A stretch of 64,000 bases of DNA from Breviolum minutum Mf 1.05b.01. Taxonomy: Eukaryota; Sar; Dinophyceae; Suessiales; Symbiodiniaceae. The notes below the pieces were generated by a model. That model saw only the letters and a list, made by a program, of their open reading frames with translations. It searched no databases and was not told the DNA's origin. Each line of letters starts with the position of its first letter. The stretch's first letter is position 1. Shown here piece by piece: positions 45,025 through 57,331 of this stretch. The stretch spans positions 1-64,000 of the forward strand of contig DF239286.1 of assembly GCA_000507305.1 (NCBI GenBank), read 5' to 3'. The position numbers were made by a program, and so were the translations under genes.

Positions 45025-45359
45025 GTAGAATATGTATTGAACATGTAGTTTATGCCCTCTCGAAAACCTAAAAGAAAGTCGTTGACTCCTTCTGGCTGCA
45101 AGGCCTTCAGGGATGAGTTCCATAGGGGAATCATTCTGTTCTCAGTTGAAAGGGGGCTCGAATCACTGGAAATAAGGCCGAAACGCAGAAAATGATTTGA
45201 AAATGATGGTTCAGTAAGGGCGGGAATCATCCCCGGAACAAGATTGTCGTTCAGAAATGTGGAGGTTGGTGAAATACAATGATTCGCCGAGATAGTTGAC
45301 AACAGAGTATTGAAATAAATTTGATTGAAATAATATCATTGCACAGTTCTATGCATAAG

Positions 45360-45492
45360 GATCTTGCACCTAGAATGGGGTGTGCATCCCCTGGAGTAGT
45401 AGATGGTGCAACTCTGGCGTATTGGTTTGCATTGGCCCCTCACCAAATGACCATTGGGGAGTTGTGTCATCTACTTCCAACGTCTTGTGCAG
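45360..45492 (+). CDS. candidate exon ending at a GTAAG donor
   Basis: The frame reads DLAPRMGCASPGVVDGATLA, then YWFALAPHQMTIGELCHLL, ending TGTGCAG|GTAAGAAA, a consensus-like donor. The left border (GCATAAG|G) is weak. The opposite strand is open as well (81 codons). Confidence 0.3.
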
Positions 45493-45678
45493 GTAAGAAA
45501 TTTTGAAGAAGAAAAAAACAATATGTTTTCTAGATGCTATTCCAACATGTTTGAAGTTTTTTAAACTTGAAACATGTCCTCCCACCAAAAAACAATCGTC
45601 AACTTGTTTCTCCAATTTTGTGGTGGGTTTTGCTCATGCTTGTGTCACACCCTGTCACTTTCCATGCAATTTTTTCAG

Positions 45679-45745
45679 GTTAACCCAAGAGGCACGACTA
45701 CGAGAAGCAGTGCTCACCGAGGCCGACCTTTCTTTGGTGGGAAGG
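45679..45745 (+). CDS. candidate 67-bp exon
   Basis: A classic acceptor (CAATTTTTTCAG) precedes LTQEARLREAVLTEADLSLV, a charged amphipathic helix, and the exon ends before GTGTGA. Other frames give less protein-like readings. Confidence 0.35.
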
Positions 45746-45820
45746 GTGTGAAGGGTTGCTAAACAAGTACCCTTTTTCGAGCAGTTTCTGAACATCACCC
45801 TTTAAGAGGGGCGAAATAGA

Positions 45821-45927
45821 TACCGCCCCGAAGTTTAAGATAGCCCCTGAAAAATGATGGTTGGAAGATGACTTACCTTTTTTGGGATGGCTTATTTTCA
45901 CTGGCTATGTTAAACTTCCAGGGAGTA
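45821..45927. mobile_element. MITE family A, copy
   Basis: TACCGCCCCGAAGTTTAAGA at the left and TTAAACTTCCAGGGAGTA at the right are inverted ends. The inner CCCCTGAAAAATGATGG matches 9610-9630. Length about 107 bp. Confidence 0.6.
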
Positions 45928-46859
45928 GTGTTTTTTGGGGGGAGTAACAACTTGAAATCAATTTTTTTCTGTGATGTTTAAAGGGGTAAATGTCGCACAT
46001 TGAACCTCCCAAACCCTGGAGAATGATTGATTGAGAGCCTTCTTGAAGCAGATGACACCCATTTGTTTGCTGAAAAAGTGAGAGGCATTGAGGGAAGAGT
46101 AGGGAAAGATGAGGCTGAAATGGCCCATAGGATCCATGGGACTGGTATATTAATCTACTTTTATATACCATGAAGATCAACCAAATGTAAGTATAGAATA
46201 TACCATACATGGATCACTATAGGAGAAAAAAAGTGGATTCGTTTCGATGGAGCAGCCTACGCCGGCAGTTGGGACTCTTGTGATAGAAGCTTAGAACTGA
46301 TTGAAATGATGGCTGTTTCCCCTTCCAGTAGTGGAAAGTGAATGTTAATGGGGATCCACTGCCACAAATTGAATCATCCTGATGCTCATGATTACCCGGT
46401 GGCACAACCCCAAGGTATCCATCCTAAAGGAAGCCGGAAAGTTTAGAACATGACTTTTCTTTCAAAAAGACCTCCAACTTCCGTGTGAGTTTTCTGGAAG
46501 GGGTGAGTTTTGGGATGTTTCATCCTCTGTTTTTTTGAAAGTGATAAATTCGTGCTTCACCCCCATTGTGTTTGTCGGTTTGTTTGTGTTCATTTTGAAA
46601 ATTGCTGCGAAAAAACCCAGCGAACGCAGAACCAGCAACTCGCAATTGACGGGAACAAATTCCCAGGTAAAGAATCAATGGTTTTCAACGACCACAAAGA
46701 AACGAATATTAGCTGATCATGTTACATTTTCATCCAAAAACTTGGCAGTTTTTTTGCTAATGCTGAACATTCCATATATGTTCTCGTGTTTTCACATGAA
46801 TTTCACTATATTTCACTAATCCCATTTGGGTTTAGCCTGATTTTGTCGTAAAGAACTTT

Positions 46860-47030
46860 ATTCCTTCAATGGTTTCGCCGGGACTTGCGAGGAACGAAAC
46901 CGTGAGGAGTTCAAGATCTTACAACGTTGGGATGGACTCAGTTGGAAAACGACGAATTCACCAGAAAGCTGTAGTGACATCTTGCATCTTCTCAGGAGGG
47001 AAGAGCGTTGCCACATGTTTCGGGGGGAAG
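46860..47030 (+). CDS. candidate exon, frame uncertain
   Basis: The segment is open in two + frames (one reads FAGTCEERNREEFKILQRWD, the other MVSPGLARNETVRSSRSYN) and is followed by GTAGGGTAAGT, a strong donor context. I cannot choose the frame. Confidence 0.25.
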
Positions 47031-47497
47031 GTAGGGTAAGTAACTGGCCCAATTTATGTTCACGGTGATTCAAGGTGGGGTTAGACACGCGAAGGTTGCA
47101 GATGCTGCAGCACAACCCACAAAAGTTTAGAAACAAGTGACGTGGGCTGCGGCAACTGTGGCGCAAATGTGGCGTGTCATTTTTTGGCCTAGATCCACAG
47201 TTCGTTTATTTGATGATGCATCCCATTAGCACATCTGCAAAAAATCAAAAAGAATGAGGTTTCAGATCTTGCTGACAGATAATGAATGGCAACACCAATG
47301 GAGCTGCCAAAAAGTTGCCAGGCGTATCTGAAATTTACCCAACATTTCAAGACACCAAAAATGCATAATATAAAACGTATCCTTAATTTTCCATTAAGCA
47401 ATTCATGGATAATGGTTGTGGTCCCAAAATCTTAGAGAATGCCATCCTCATATGATGTGCTTACTTCTACCCCCCTCTCTTCACCACCTGCCCCCAG

Positions 47498-47579
47498 CCT
47501 TGAAAGCAAGGTCAAGACGACGAACGGCGGCGTTCCAGACGTGGACGGCGCAGGCGATTTCAGCACAGGGTTACCCTCC
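47498..47579 (+). CDS. candidate GC-rich exon, frame uncertain
   Basis: A C-rich acceptor (CTGCCCCCAG) precedes a GC-rich, Arg-coding island open in more than one frame (for example ESKVKTTNGGVPDVDGAGDF, or an Arg/Ser-rich reading). The GGGTTACC border on the right is weak. Confidence 0.22.
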
Positions 47580-49590
47580 AGGGAACGAGAAAACATAGTC
47601 CACCAACCGGGACACGGAAAAACTCATCGACTCAAAAGTGCCGGATGGTAGGGGGAATGTAGATAATTAGATATAATTAGGGGATAGGGGAAAGTTCCCC
47701 AAGAAGGATAGGCTCATGGCTGATCATCCATAGTGCTGACATTGTGATAAGTAACCAATCCTAGGTCCAGGTTTGGATCGCCATCAACTGTACATGGTTT
47801 TGACGTTGCTGCCTCATTTATCATCATTTGAACTTTGTAAAACCATGGTGTTTGGGGATTTTTGCATGGTTTTTTGGTTGATTATTGCGTGTTTGCATTA
47901 AGGATCGTCAGAGGGAGTTGGAGGGTGATGTTTCATGATCAGGTTGATATGGTTTCATATTTCTAGAGTTATACACATGGACAGGTAGCAGACAAACATA
48001 AGCAGATGGAGCAACATGTTCCATCAGCCACTTTCCTAAAGACATTCCGAGCTAGGACCGAAGTAGCTAAGTAGATGTCCATGGTGTGGGTAATGTGGCC
48101 TTCATGAAGCCCTCCCCCTGCAGGGCGAAAATAAATGTAGAGAAAAACACAACTTGTGTGGGTTGGAATGAGGATGATTCACATTTAAATAGTATCTTAG
48201 GTGGTGCTAGCCGCACAAGATACCTTGGAGTCCAAATAGATGGCATTGTAGTTCACCGGTAAGCAGTACAGGGCCCATCCAAAGCAATACCTAGCAACTG
48301 TGCACGCAAGTTTTCGCTCCTTGTAACTACCGTGGATCATGCATGATCATGGCCAAACCTGAGTTGCCCCCGAGAAATCAAGGTTTAAGAGGAGGTTATT
48401 AAATACACAAAACGAGAAACATAGTGGACCACCATGTGCCCCTCAACTAACAAGAGGAAACACCAAGTCTGATTTCCAAGCACAGTCGACATGAAGTCGT
48501 TGCCCCTGAGGGCTACACCCTACGATGGACCGCGAATCCGCTTCGTCTCCAGGTTTTTGGGTGCGGCAAAACCATAGGGGGGCAGCTCCAAGGTGAAAAC
48601 CCGCAACTCTCAAACATTCCATGTGATTCAAGCCGTGCCCTTTTTTGGGGATGGTGAGAAAACGTGACCCGAACTCAGAGGTGGTTAATAGTTAAGTGAC
48701 CTCCAACGATCGGGGGATCAAAAGGTCACGGCTTGAATCACCTGGTTGATCGATTTTTCATGTTGGCTTATTGATAGACATCCATTACTCCTCCCGGAGA
48801 AGGAGCAAAAAGAACATATTCTTTTAGGAGGGAATCCGCCCTTACCTTGCCCTTGAAAACACTACGTTGTAAGAAAGAAAGAAATTTTGCAGGATTGTCC
48901 AACAATCAAATGAGGATTCTGACCCCAAGACCCGAAGGAAAACCGGCCAGACCTGAACTGAAAGACTTCAATCTCGGCAACCAAAAGGGTGCAGTGATCA
49001 TCATTATTTTTTTCAAAATCAAAGAAACCAACCATCCATCAGTTTCTTGCCATGATGAAATTCTTGGTTGGGTTCTTTGGATTTAAGTTCGGGTTTTTCT
49101 CTTCAACAGACGTATGGTTCAACAACAACCTGTGTTGATATTCAAGGGGGAGTTTGGGGCATCGCTTCAACCCGAAGGTTACAACCTCCCGAGTCCACTC
49201 CATCAGCTCCATTGATCGGTGCAGCGCCTGGTGCGGAGAATTTCGTCAGGGCGCCCTGAAAACCGGGGTTTGGAACTCGCCGGTTTGGTTGAAATCCGTT
49301 CACCCCAAATGGTGGTGAAAGGTCCGGCCGGGTTTTTGTGTACAGAAAATCTTTGAATTCAAGAGGAATAAGTGTTAATAAACTTTGCCCAGATGCAGTT
49401 GATAGAGTGTTCAAACTTGTAATAGTGTGGTTTTTTTTGCAACCCCTTTGGCCACAATAAAAATGTGCAGGTTCACAGTTGACCATGAGATTTGTTGTTT
49501 GTTGTTTTATTAGTATGTTACATGTTGTTCATCCACTGCAGCAATGTCACATACATATGTCACATCCCAAAAAGCACCAAAACAAAAAGC
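47580..49590. other. non-coding DNA
   Basis: No convincing gene or repeat. A few short open frames (48443-48631 -, 48847-49086 +, 49142-49486 -) have no recognisable domain or borders. Confidence 0.4.
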
Positions 49591-49686
49591 TACCCTCCCT
49601 AAAACTAACATAGCCCACCCCTGCCACGAGTAAAGTAGTCGGCCAGCCACCATGTTTCAGGACTGTGTTAGTTTTTAGGGAGTGTA
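49591..49686. mobile_element. MITE family A, short copy
   Basis: TACCCTCCCTAAAACTAACA at the left and TGTTAGTTTTTAGGGAGTGTA at the right are inverted ends. The centre is only about 50 bases. Confidence 0.65.
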
Positions 49687-50309
49687 TCAAGTTTCTAGGC
49701 TAAGCATCATCGCTCGACATCCGATTGGCAAGGTCAACTTTATCGATTGTCGCTTTGAAGACTTCTGCGGAAATGGTATGGCGAGGCGATGGGTGAAGAC
49801 TTGCAGCAAGACAGGCTGTCAATTAAGTGGCAATATCAAGCTACATTGCCATTTCTATGTTTATATATATATATATATATTAACTTGTTTATTGATCGAA
49901 ATTATTCATGAATTATAAAGGTGGTGTTTTTGAAGTGTTTGTTTAGTTGAGATGTTCAGATTGCTTCAGCCCGAAATATTCAGGGACTCAAACATTTGTC
50001 AACTCGGTGGTTCAATCGAGTAGCACCCTGTAACCAATGCAATCGATGGTTTTTTCATCATGTCTAGGCTGTGATATTGGGGGAAGCGATTTGGAGCTAT
50101 ATTTTGGTTGCATCTATTTCCCTACAAATTGGGAAAGCCGCCTTTTTTGATCCCCAGAATCTTCCTCCCATTCACAGTGTAGATGCAACCAGATGTTTGG
50201 AAAAGTTTACGTGGAATTGTAGGAGCTGCAAGGTGTATCTTTTCAGCACGTCATCAATTTGAAAATTGCCGCATTTCTTGTTTTCCTTTTATCATATGTG
50301 ATTATTTTC

Positions 50310-50310
<1 letters not shown>

Positions 50311-50368
<58 letters not shown>
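50311..50368. repeat. ATC trinucleotide microsatellite
   Basis: About 19 uninterrupted ATC units, giving short His- or Ser-repeat frames that are not genes. Confidence 0.95.
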
Positions 50369-50405
50369 CAGTCTTTTAGATAGCTTCAGCTTGTTAACCC
50401 CACAG

Positions 50406-50498
50406 GCAAGGCGCGGCCCAAAACGATCAGCCGCTGGAGACAGCATCCAAGGTCCAGAGGCGAGGCTGTTGGGGAGGGACGATGTTGGCAGCTGCAAG
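50406..50498 (+). CDS. candidate basic exon, unidentified gene
   Basis: After AACCCCACAG the frame reads ARRGPKRSAAGDSIQGPEAR and LLGRDDVGSCK. The right border has no GT; a GA or non-canonical donor, as used by dinoflagellates, would be needed (GCTGCAA|GATC). Confidence 0.3.
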
Positions 50499-50654
50499 AT
50501 CACCCAAAGAGAATATGTTGAAAACCAGCACCCTCCAATGGGTGGTGTTTAAATATGTTTAAATCATCCAGTTGGCACCCCTTTGGAGGGTCCAGGTATA
50601 TGTTTAAAAATGTTTCTACACATGTTTCCCAATTTAAAACCTTTCTTTTGCAAG

Positions 50655-50766
50655 GCGCGGAGAACGAAAAAGCGCCGCAGCGCCGAAGAAGTTGCCCAAA
50701 AGAAGAGCCGAGAAAAGTTGATTGCCGAGAAACTGTGGCCAATGGCGAGGAAGGGGTCGGCATCAG
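50655..50766 (+). CDS. candidate Lys/Arg-rich exon, unidentified gene
   Basis: A T-rich tract and CAAG precede an island open in two + frames: ARRTKKRRSAEEVAQKKSRE, or AENEKAPQRRRSCPKEEPRK. It ends at CATCAG|GTTAAG. Coding character is clear but the frame is not. Basic composition resembles the 50406 candidate exon. Confidence 0.35.
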
Positions 50767-50995
50767 GTTAAGGCTCACCAATTTCTCAAATTCTTCGTGA
50801 GTTTTGGAGATGCAGTTTTAATTCATTCAGCCAACGATTACATAGTGACATAGCGGGAAAATTAGAGTTTAAACTTTCATTTCATGGGCCCTTTGGCTGA
50901 GTTATTATGTTGCAATGTTTTCGAAATGTTTCAGAACTATGATTTTGCTTGTTTCAAAACGTTGTTCCAATCAATTTTCCATAATTTTCCTTCAG

Positions 50996-51062
50996 GGACA
51001 AATATTCCAGTCGATGACAGTTGATGACATTGTTGATATTGTTGATCCACCGGGCCCTCAAT
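50996..51062 (+). CDS. candidate acidic exon
   Basis: The acceptor TTTTCCTTCAG is followed by GQIFQSMTVDDIVDIVDPPG. A run of 13 G bases directly downstream (about 51064-51076) makes the right border unclear. Confidence 0.3.
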
Positions 51063-51076
51063 CGGGGGGGGGGGGG

Positions 51077-54000
51077 CAGGGCGTCCCAAAAAATCTCACA
51101 TGCAAGATTCTGCAGTGCTTCATGGATTTCATGGTTTTTCTCACTTGCAACGATGAGACCTGTTGTTTTCTAATTTTCTAGTTTGCCAAAAGCTGACTTT
51201 CTGACTCTTGGGAAACCTTTGGAGGAACAAAGCTTTTGTGGAATCGGAAAACGTCATCACTTATTTGAGTGATTTTCCACCTTTGATGCTAGTAGCTGAG
51301 ATAGATGATGATTTTGAAGAACCAATCTGACAACAGCAAATACCTTGTTCCGGTCTACTTTTCCGCATCTTCGGCCGCAGCTTGAGTGCTGAGACCACTC
51401 AAATAGCAGATTTATGAACATCACTCATGATGATAGGTTTTTGTTGACACTTGCAACACAATAAACACAAAAACATACATAGAAATGAAAATGGAGCACT
51501 CCGTTTGCACCTTTTGATGCAAGTTTGAACTGGCCATGGATTGAGTATCTTTTGGAACACCAAGTCTGAACACTTTCAGACTGAAAGCGACCATGTGCAG
51601 ATGGAACTTTTGTAAGTATCATATCTGCCATAACTGAAGCATGGACAGTTGGCACGGTGCAGAATGACATTATGGTAGCTTGCCACTGTGAAGATTGTGA
51701 TGATTGAAGTGTTTTGAAGTTTTTGTTGTTGTTGTTGTTGTTGTTCCTGTTATTGTTATTGTTGTTCTTCCTTTTTCCTTCTGCATTTCCTTTCTTTGTT
51801 TTTCCCTTTGTTCATGTTTTCGTTTTCTTCTCCTGTCTTTTATTCTTTTTCTTCTCATCCTCCTCCTTGATGATGATTGTGGTGATGGCAGCGAATTGAA
51901 CCAACATTGAAGCCACATTAAATTCGCTTGAACTGATATGATTTGTATCAAATGACCATTTCAACATCTTCAACCCAAATATGTTTATCACACCGTCCAG
52001 CACACCGAATACCACCCCAAAACTATAAAAATCTGGGGTCAAAGATCCCAAAACCCCGCAAAAAAAAAGGCGGTGTGGACCGGGCAGAAAATACCGGGTT
52101 CCGTTTCCGAAGTTTACCTTTTCGTCCTTGGCAACTTATGGCTATCTTATACTTCTATAAGATCATGTTTCCCTTGGCTGAGTGTGAGCTCAATTTATTT
52201 GCAAAGTGCAGTTTAAATAGAGTGAGACATCAAGCAAGAGTGCCTTGTTTCGCTAAGCTTTGTTGCACAAAACATCTTGGAATGATTTGAATATCAATAT
52301 GTGTTTGGGAGACTTTCGGTGTTTCGGACCATTACACCAACTGAAAAGTAGGTGGTGCAATTCTCACGGTGGGCAGTGGTGGTGCAATTCTCACGGTGGG
52401 CAGTGGGCAGTCTAGTAAAGGGCTCATCATAAGCCAGTACATGAGCTACTGCAAGCAAGGGGTTAGATGATTCTGTTGTATTTTTTTCTAATGGTCGGTA
52501 ATTTGAAAAGGAGGAACAAGGAATCTCGACTCTTCCAGACACTTCCCCCCATGATCAACAAAAAATCATAGGTTTATCTATATATATATATATCTCATTT
52601 TTGGCGGCCTTGAAGTTTGAACCAACAACAGTGGTGAGGGTTTGGTCATTTTGACCAACTTCATCACCCCAAGAGTTGATTTTGAAACATTGAGGCCTTT
52701 CCAGCAGGTGGAATGTCATTCTTTGCCTTTCACGCGGCTCTTCGTGGCATCCAGATGCTCTTTGGTGCCCACCCCAAGTCATGAAGCTGCGTTTGTTTAC
52801 CATGTAAACATGTAAGACGTTGCCAAAATTCCTGATACGATCAAAAACTCACCAAACAAAAGGAAATGCTGTATTTTTGAATACCAAATGTGCCAAATGA
52901 GTTTGGTGTTTGCTATATTTTGAACTTCAAAAGGTGAAATGTGAATTTCCTTTTTGATCAAGCGCAGGCATCTTACATAACACCATATGAGCACACAAAC
53001 CTTTTTCCAAGTTTGACGCATTCCAAATCTTCCAGCCTCAAGTAGCATTGGTTTTGCCAATGAGTTCCGGTCATGTTTTCTCAGTATACTCTCAAATAGA
53101 GCTGGGTTGACATATATATATATATATATATGAATACATGTTTTCTCATTGTTTTATTTAAAGATAGCTTGATCATGTTGCTTTACAAATGTTGGCTGTG
53201 CTATTGATCTAATGATCGGAATACGACTACCATGTAATTTTAAATGGCAATTAAGGGAAAATCTACAGGCACATTGCCTGGCTGCACTGCAAATTAATGC
53301 TTTGTACAGGATTTCCCGCAACTGTTTCTTTTGGAAATCTTCTAAGTTATGAGTGACCAAAATCAGGATTCGTTACAATAGCATTTCTTGCTTGGCAGCA
53401 GAGTCTGGTTGGTGAATTATGATGTGATTTTTTGTCAAAGTGACAAGTTGCGCACCAAAAAACGGCCATGACAAACTACCTTTGAGGATTCGCCCTGTCC
53501 CCTTCCAATTCAAAGGTTCTTTTGAAGTTGAGTCAATAGACCTAAGATTGGTTTTTGTTTCTTTGTTTCTTTGTTGGTCATCGCCTTCCTATTTTTGCAG
53601 GAGTATCTTTGGCATATGAACCCAGCAAGAATGGTTTTTGTTGGAGAAAAGCTGGCTTTTTTGAGTCTGTTGCACATTCTTTTCCTTAGGCTTACTGCCT
53701 TTGGGTGCTTTGTGCCATTTTGCTGCTGGTGATCCCGTTGTTTGCCACCTTTGCTACTGACAATGTGTGGGTGAAGGACTAGTGAGATAAAACACCAAAA
53801 TGTCACGAAAGGTTCTATTTTGACTAGATGTATACAGATCAATAATGATACATGATATACACGATATATGCCTTTAGAAAAGAAGTATGTCGTATGTTGA
53901 AGTCATGAGTCATGAGGTATGTTTCAAAAGCAAAACCAACAAAGTGTCGTTTGGATTTGGTTCATCTGATTTTGCTCCCGCAGGAGAGTTTCTACAGGGC

Positions 54001-54794
54001 ACAACCTGCCAAAGCCTCAATTGTTCAAAGATGTAGAGTCGATCGGTGTAGAAAAACAGCTTCAAGCATCAAAGTAATGTCTAAGGTAGGATGGAAAAAC
54101 AAAGTGAGATTTGTCCAAAATGTATTGCAACTCAAAAAGTTGCAGATGTTGGATACATTGACCTATTTAAGTTGAGTCTTGATGACCTATGTACAATGAT
54201 TTGAAGAGACTGCTTGCGTCACTAATATGCCATCTATAATAATCTCTTCCAAAAAGGTCGTTTTGTGCTAGAAGATTTCACCCATGAATTGGTGAAGCAG
54301 TTGAGGTCGTAGCCTTTACCAATGAGCTTTTTCTGATTGCTTCTGGGGACACTGTGAACAGTGCAGTGGGCTGGAGTACCTTGGATGATATGGGGCACTG
54401 TGATATGGGGGGAAGCTGCTGTTGGGGATCAGGATGGGCTTAGAAAATGGGAAGCTAAGGAGGCTTAGAATAACCAAAATCACTGGGTAGTTGAGCAGTG
54501 GTTACTTGTAACTAATTATTAAATATTATTAATGTGTATCACTTGTAGATTCGAGATGATTACACAACCATGTCAGGTCTACAACCACTGCTACACGAAT
54601 CTATGCAATTCAAATAATCTAGAACACATAGAACGCGACATGATTTGGACCTGGATTTGCTTCAAAGAAATCATAGCTTGGGAGGCTCCCCCACCTAGTA
54701 ATAGTGGCCAGCGGGCTTGATAGTTACATGTTTTTCGTAAGGGATCCTTATCAACATTCATTTGCCACTTTTTAGTGGGGAGCTCCCAAATCAA
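51077..54794. other. non-coding DNA with simple repeats
   Basis: It contains a pyrimidine-rich stretch with TTG and TCC runs (51714-51880), a 25-bp tandem duplicate (GGTGCAATTCTCACGGTGGG at about 52353 and 52380) and AT runs (52578-52592, 53111-53132). No convincing gene; short frames show no recognisable domains. Confidence 0.45.
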
Positions 54795-54909
54795 ACACTC
54801 CCTAAAAGTAACAAAGCCCCTGAAAAAATTGGTGGTTGGGAAACGATTTTCTTTTTTGGGTTTCGACCTATTTTCAGGGACAATCTGTTAGTTGCTGCTA
54901 GGGAGTGTA
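54795..54909. mobile_element. MITE family A, copy
   Basis: ACACTCCCTAAAAGTAACAA at the left and GTTAGTTGCTGCTAGGGAGTGTA at the right are inverted ends. CCCCTGAAAA and TTTTCAGGG pair inside. Confidence 0.6.
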
Positions 54910-54952
54910 CCTTCTTTTTAGAGATTCATCATTTATTGATACTTAGGACTTA

Positions 54953-55016
54953 GGATATCCTGTGATGGACCCAAAGATACCTCAGGTAGGATATCTTATG
55001 ATGGACCCGCAGATGT
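54953..55016. repeat. short direct tandem repeat, two units
   Basis: AGGATATCCTGTGATGGACC and AGGATATCTTATGATGGACC follow each other at about 40-base spacing. Non-coding. Confidence 0.5.
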
Positions 55017-55365
55017 GCAACTCATCACAGGTACTCAGCCAAGTTTGCAAAGCCTTTTACCATCTGAGGCGCCCCAGGGGTGGTGAGTTGTGGGTACCTG
55101 TGGCTGTTGTGATCACAAGTGGTTGATGAAGATTTTTAGATTTGTTTAATTCCAAGTGGATGAGATAAGAAAATTACCTGTGGCTGTTGAGATCCCAATT
55201 TTTGATGGCAATGTTAGAAGGCAATTGGATTTGTTACAGTCCAGTTGACGAACATGGCTGGAAATGTTGCCAAGTTTTGATTGGGAAATACATCTTCCCA
55301 AATGGTTCTGGTTGGGTGTTTTTTCTATTGTCATGTTCTGTTTGGGGGGGAAGAATTTATACTAG

Positions 55366-55455
55366 TTGATGGTTTCAAATATTTTTTATTTTCACCCCTA
55401 TTTGGGGAAGATTCCCATTTTGACTAATATTTTTCAAAGGGGTTGAAACCACCAA
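55366..55455. mobile_element. MITE family B, copy 4 (best preserved)
   Basis: GATGGTTTCAAATATTT to GGGGTTGAAACCACCAAC; arms pair over about 15 bases and the core hairpin CCCCTATTTGGGG is intact. It differs only slightly from the 15471 copy. Confidence 0.65.
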
Positions 55456-55514
55456 CAAGTATAGAGTTGCCAATTAGATCTACCCCCCACCCAGGATGTC
55501 AGTGACAACTGAAG

Positions 55515-55580
55515 GTTTCGGTTGGAATTCCCGATCCTAAAAATGTAATTCATGTCATCCCTGGTGGTGACGATTGCATC
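55515..55580. repeat. dispersed repeat shared with 58985-59055
   Basis: ATTCCCGATCCTAAAAATGT and CATCCCTGGTGGTGACGA recur at 58985-59055 with a few changes. No inverted ends are seen. Confidence 0.5.
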
Positions 55581-55795
55581 CCGAGTGTGGGACCCAGATT
55601 CAAGTTGCATCGCTGCGTCAGAGGTCAAAGTCCCTCTGGTACGATCAAGTTTTAGTGATCGAAATCATGATGGCATTGCCGATGTACTGAAGCTCAGTGT
55701 GGTGTGGTGGCCCAGTGAAAATGGCGTGGTAAAGTGGTGCTTGAGGGGGGAGAAGATGAATAAAACAAAATAAGTTGCACCAAGCGAGGTGGTGA

Positions 55796-55966
55796 TTCAT
55801 GATGATGTTGATGATGATGATGAAGATTTTGATGATTGATGGTTGATGATTTTGATGATTGATGGTTGATGGTTGATGATTGATTCATTGGTTGATTGGT
55901 TGATTGATAGATGGATTGATTGACTGACTGACTGACTGAGTGATTGATTGATTGATTGGTTCATGA
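55796..55966. repeat. GATGAT / GATT simple-repeat tract
   Basis: Interspersed GATGAT, TGATTGATGG and GATT/GACT units. The Gln/Ser-rich minus-strand frame here is only repeat translation. Confidence 0.85.
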
Positions 55967-57140
55967 TAATCATATCATGATGATTTCGTATTTTCGCTCC
56001 CCTCACTGTGTTTTTTTGGGTAGCCCTGTTGTGAGCTGCCCAGGAGCTTCCATCCAGTGGTCGAAGAAACCTGGTGCTCTTAGCTGTATATCAAGTCCAA
56101 GTGCAGGGAAAGGCCATTGGGTTATTTTTCCTTTTCTGGGTTCGGTCAATTTGGAAAAACATCGTGCAATGATTTTGTCAGGATACCAAATTTAAAAGTT
56201 GTTTCGTGCGTTTCAGGAAAATGGGAGAAATTTTGAGAAATTTGGAAAATCTGAATGAAGAAAAGAGTCAACAGATGTTTCTCAAGAAATGTTTCGAAAG
56301 CATTGATTGACAAATCTTACGTGTTCCATCTCTACTTCTCAAAGCAAAAAACCATCCGATCCCCAAACTTGCCATTCCGAATTCCTCGAAAAACCGAAAG
56401 CACCCGGAGAACGGCCGCCCAACCTGGAACAACAACTTCACCCCAATGGTGGAAGTTTTCCCGGGATTCACGACAGGTTTCTGAGGAACTTAGTGGTTTG
56501 TTGGCATTGGATCTATCGAGTCGGGATACCCATCCGAAAATTCCGAAGATGTGAAAAAGGTGGATGGTTGATTTCGACACCTCAAACCAGGAGCTTGGGA
56601 GATGAATTGAAACTATGGTACATGGAAGTGCCTCGTTTTGGCAGCTTGAATGGAATGTTGGGATAGAGGCATAATATGGATCTATAGAGATGTTACTGGT
56701 CAATATTTGGTAGTGTCGTGGTTTACTATTTTTGTGTTTGATTTAAATCAAAACATATAGCGCATATGCAATTATATATTGTATATAACATGTTATGTTG
56801 TATATTGCATGTATATACTTTCTTTTTTCTATCGTGCTACTCTACGGGCACTTGAGACAACCCTTGTTTTTTTTTCACCAGCCAAGCTTCGTTCATTTGG
56901 CCATTCCTGGTTAAAAGGTCCATATTTGGCCTCTGGGGTTTCGGTGCACGGACAGCTGATCTTCAGGCGGGATGTTTTTTTCCAGGTTGCCAAGGCAACA
57001 AGATGTTTTTTTGGCAACATCAGTAATGAATCGGTGATGAATTTAATTTACACCTTCGAAAACTAACGGCTGGATACCCAACGTTAAACCGGACGGTTTG
57101 TGAAAGGTAACTCCCTGCAAAATTGGCAATTCTTGGTATC
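55967..57140. other. unassigned, two coding-like patches
   Basis: Segments at about 56370-56550 and 56830-57060 + have long open frames in more than one reading (for example YLASGVSVHGQLIFRRDVFF). Borders and frame cannot be fixed. The rest is AT-rich (56700-56820). Confidence 0.3.
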
Positions 57141-57257
57141 TACTGTTCATGCAAGAAATCCAGCTAACCACCTGGGATGTAAAATACCCTAATAAATAAT
57201 GGGAGAAAGCAACCAACCTCAACTGGTTGGTTCGCTGGATTTCTTCCGTCAACAGTC
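57141..57257. mobile_element. MITE family C, copy 2
   Basis: TACTGTTCATGCAAGAAATCC at the left and GGATTTCTTCCGTCAACAGT at the right are inverted ends. The inside shares CACCTGGGATGTAA and CAACCTCAACTGGTT with the other two copies. Confidence 0.6.
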
Positions 57258-57288
57258 TATGTTAGATTTCTGGAGTGTTGCCTCACAG

Positions 57289-57331
57289 GCAGAAGCTTCC
57301 GCTCTTCCAAAGCGTCGAAGTGCGGAGGCCG
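57289..57331 (+). CDS. candidate short exon
   Basis: After TTGCCTCACAG the frame reads AEASALPKRRSAEA up to a GTGTTC donor-like site. It is 43 bases long and Arg/Ala-rich, like the 50655 candidate exon. Confidence 0.25.

Noticed and set aside
50259..50383. Poly-His and poly-Ser frames
   Set aside because: Translation of the ATC microsatellite, with no gene context.
51704..51910. Hydrophobic Phe/Leu/Val-rich frames suggesting a membrane protein
   Set aside because: They come from a pyrimidine-rich TTG/TTC tract and have no normal amino-acid mix.
55797..56006. Minus-strand frame rich in Gln, Ser, Ile and Asn
   Set aside because: Pure translation of GATT/GATGAT simple repeats.
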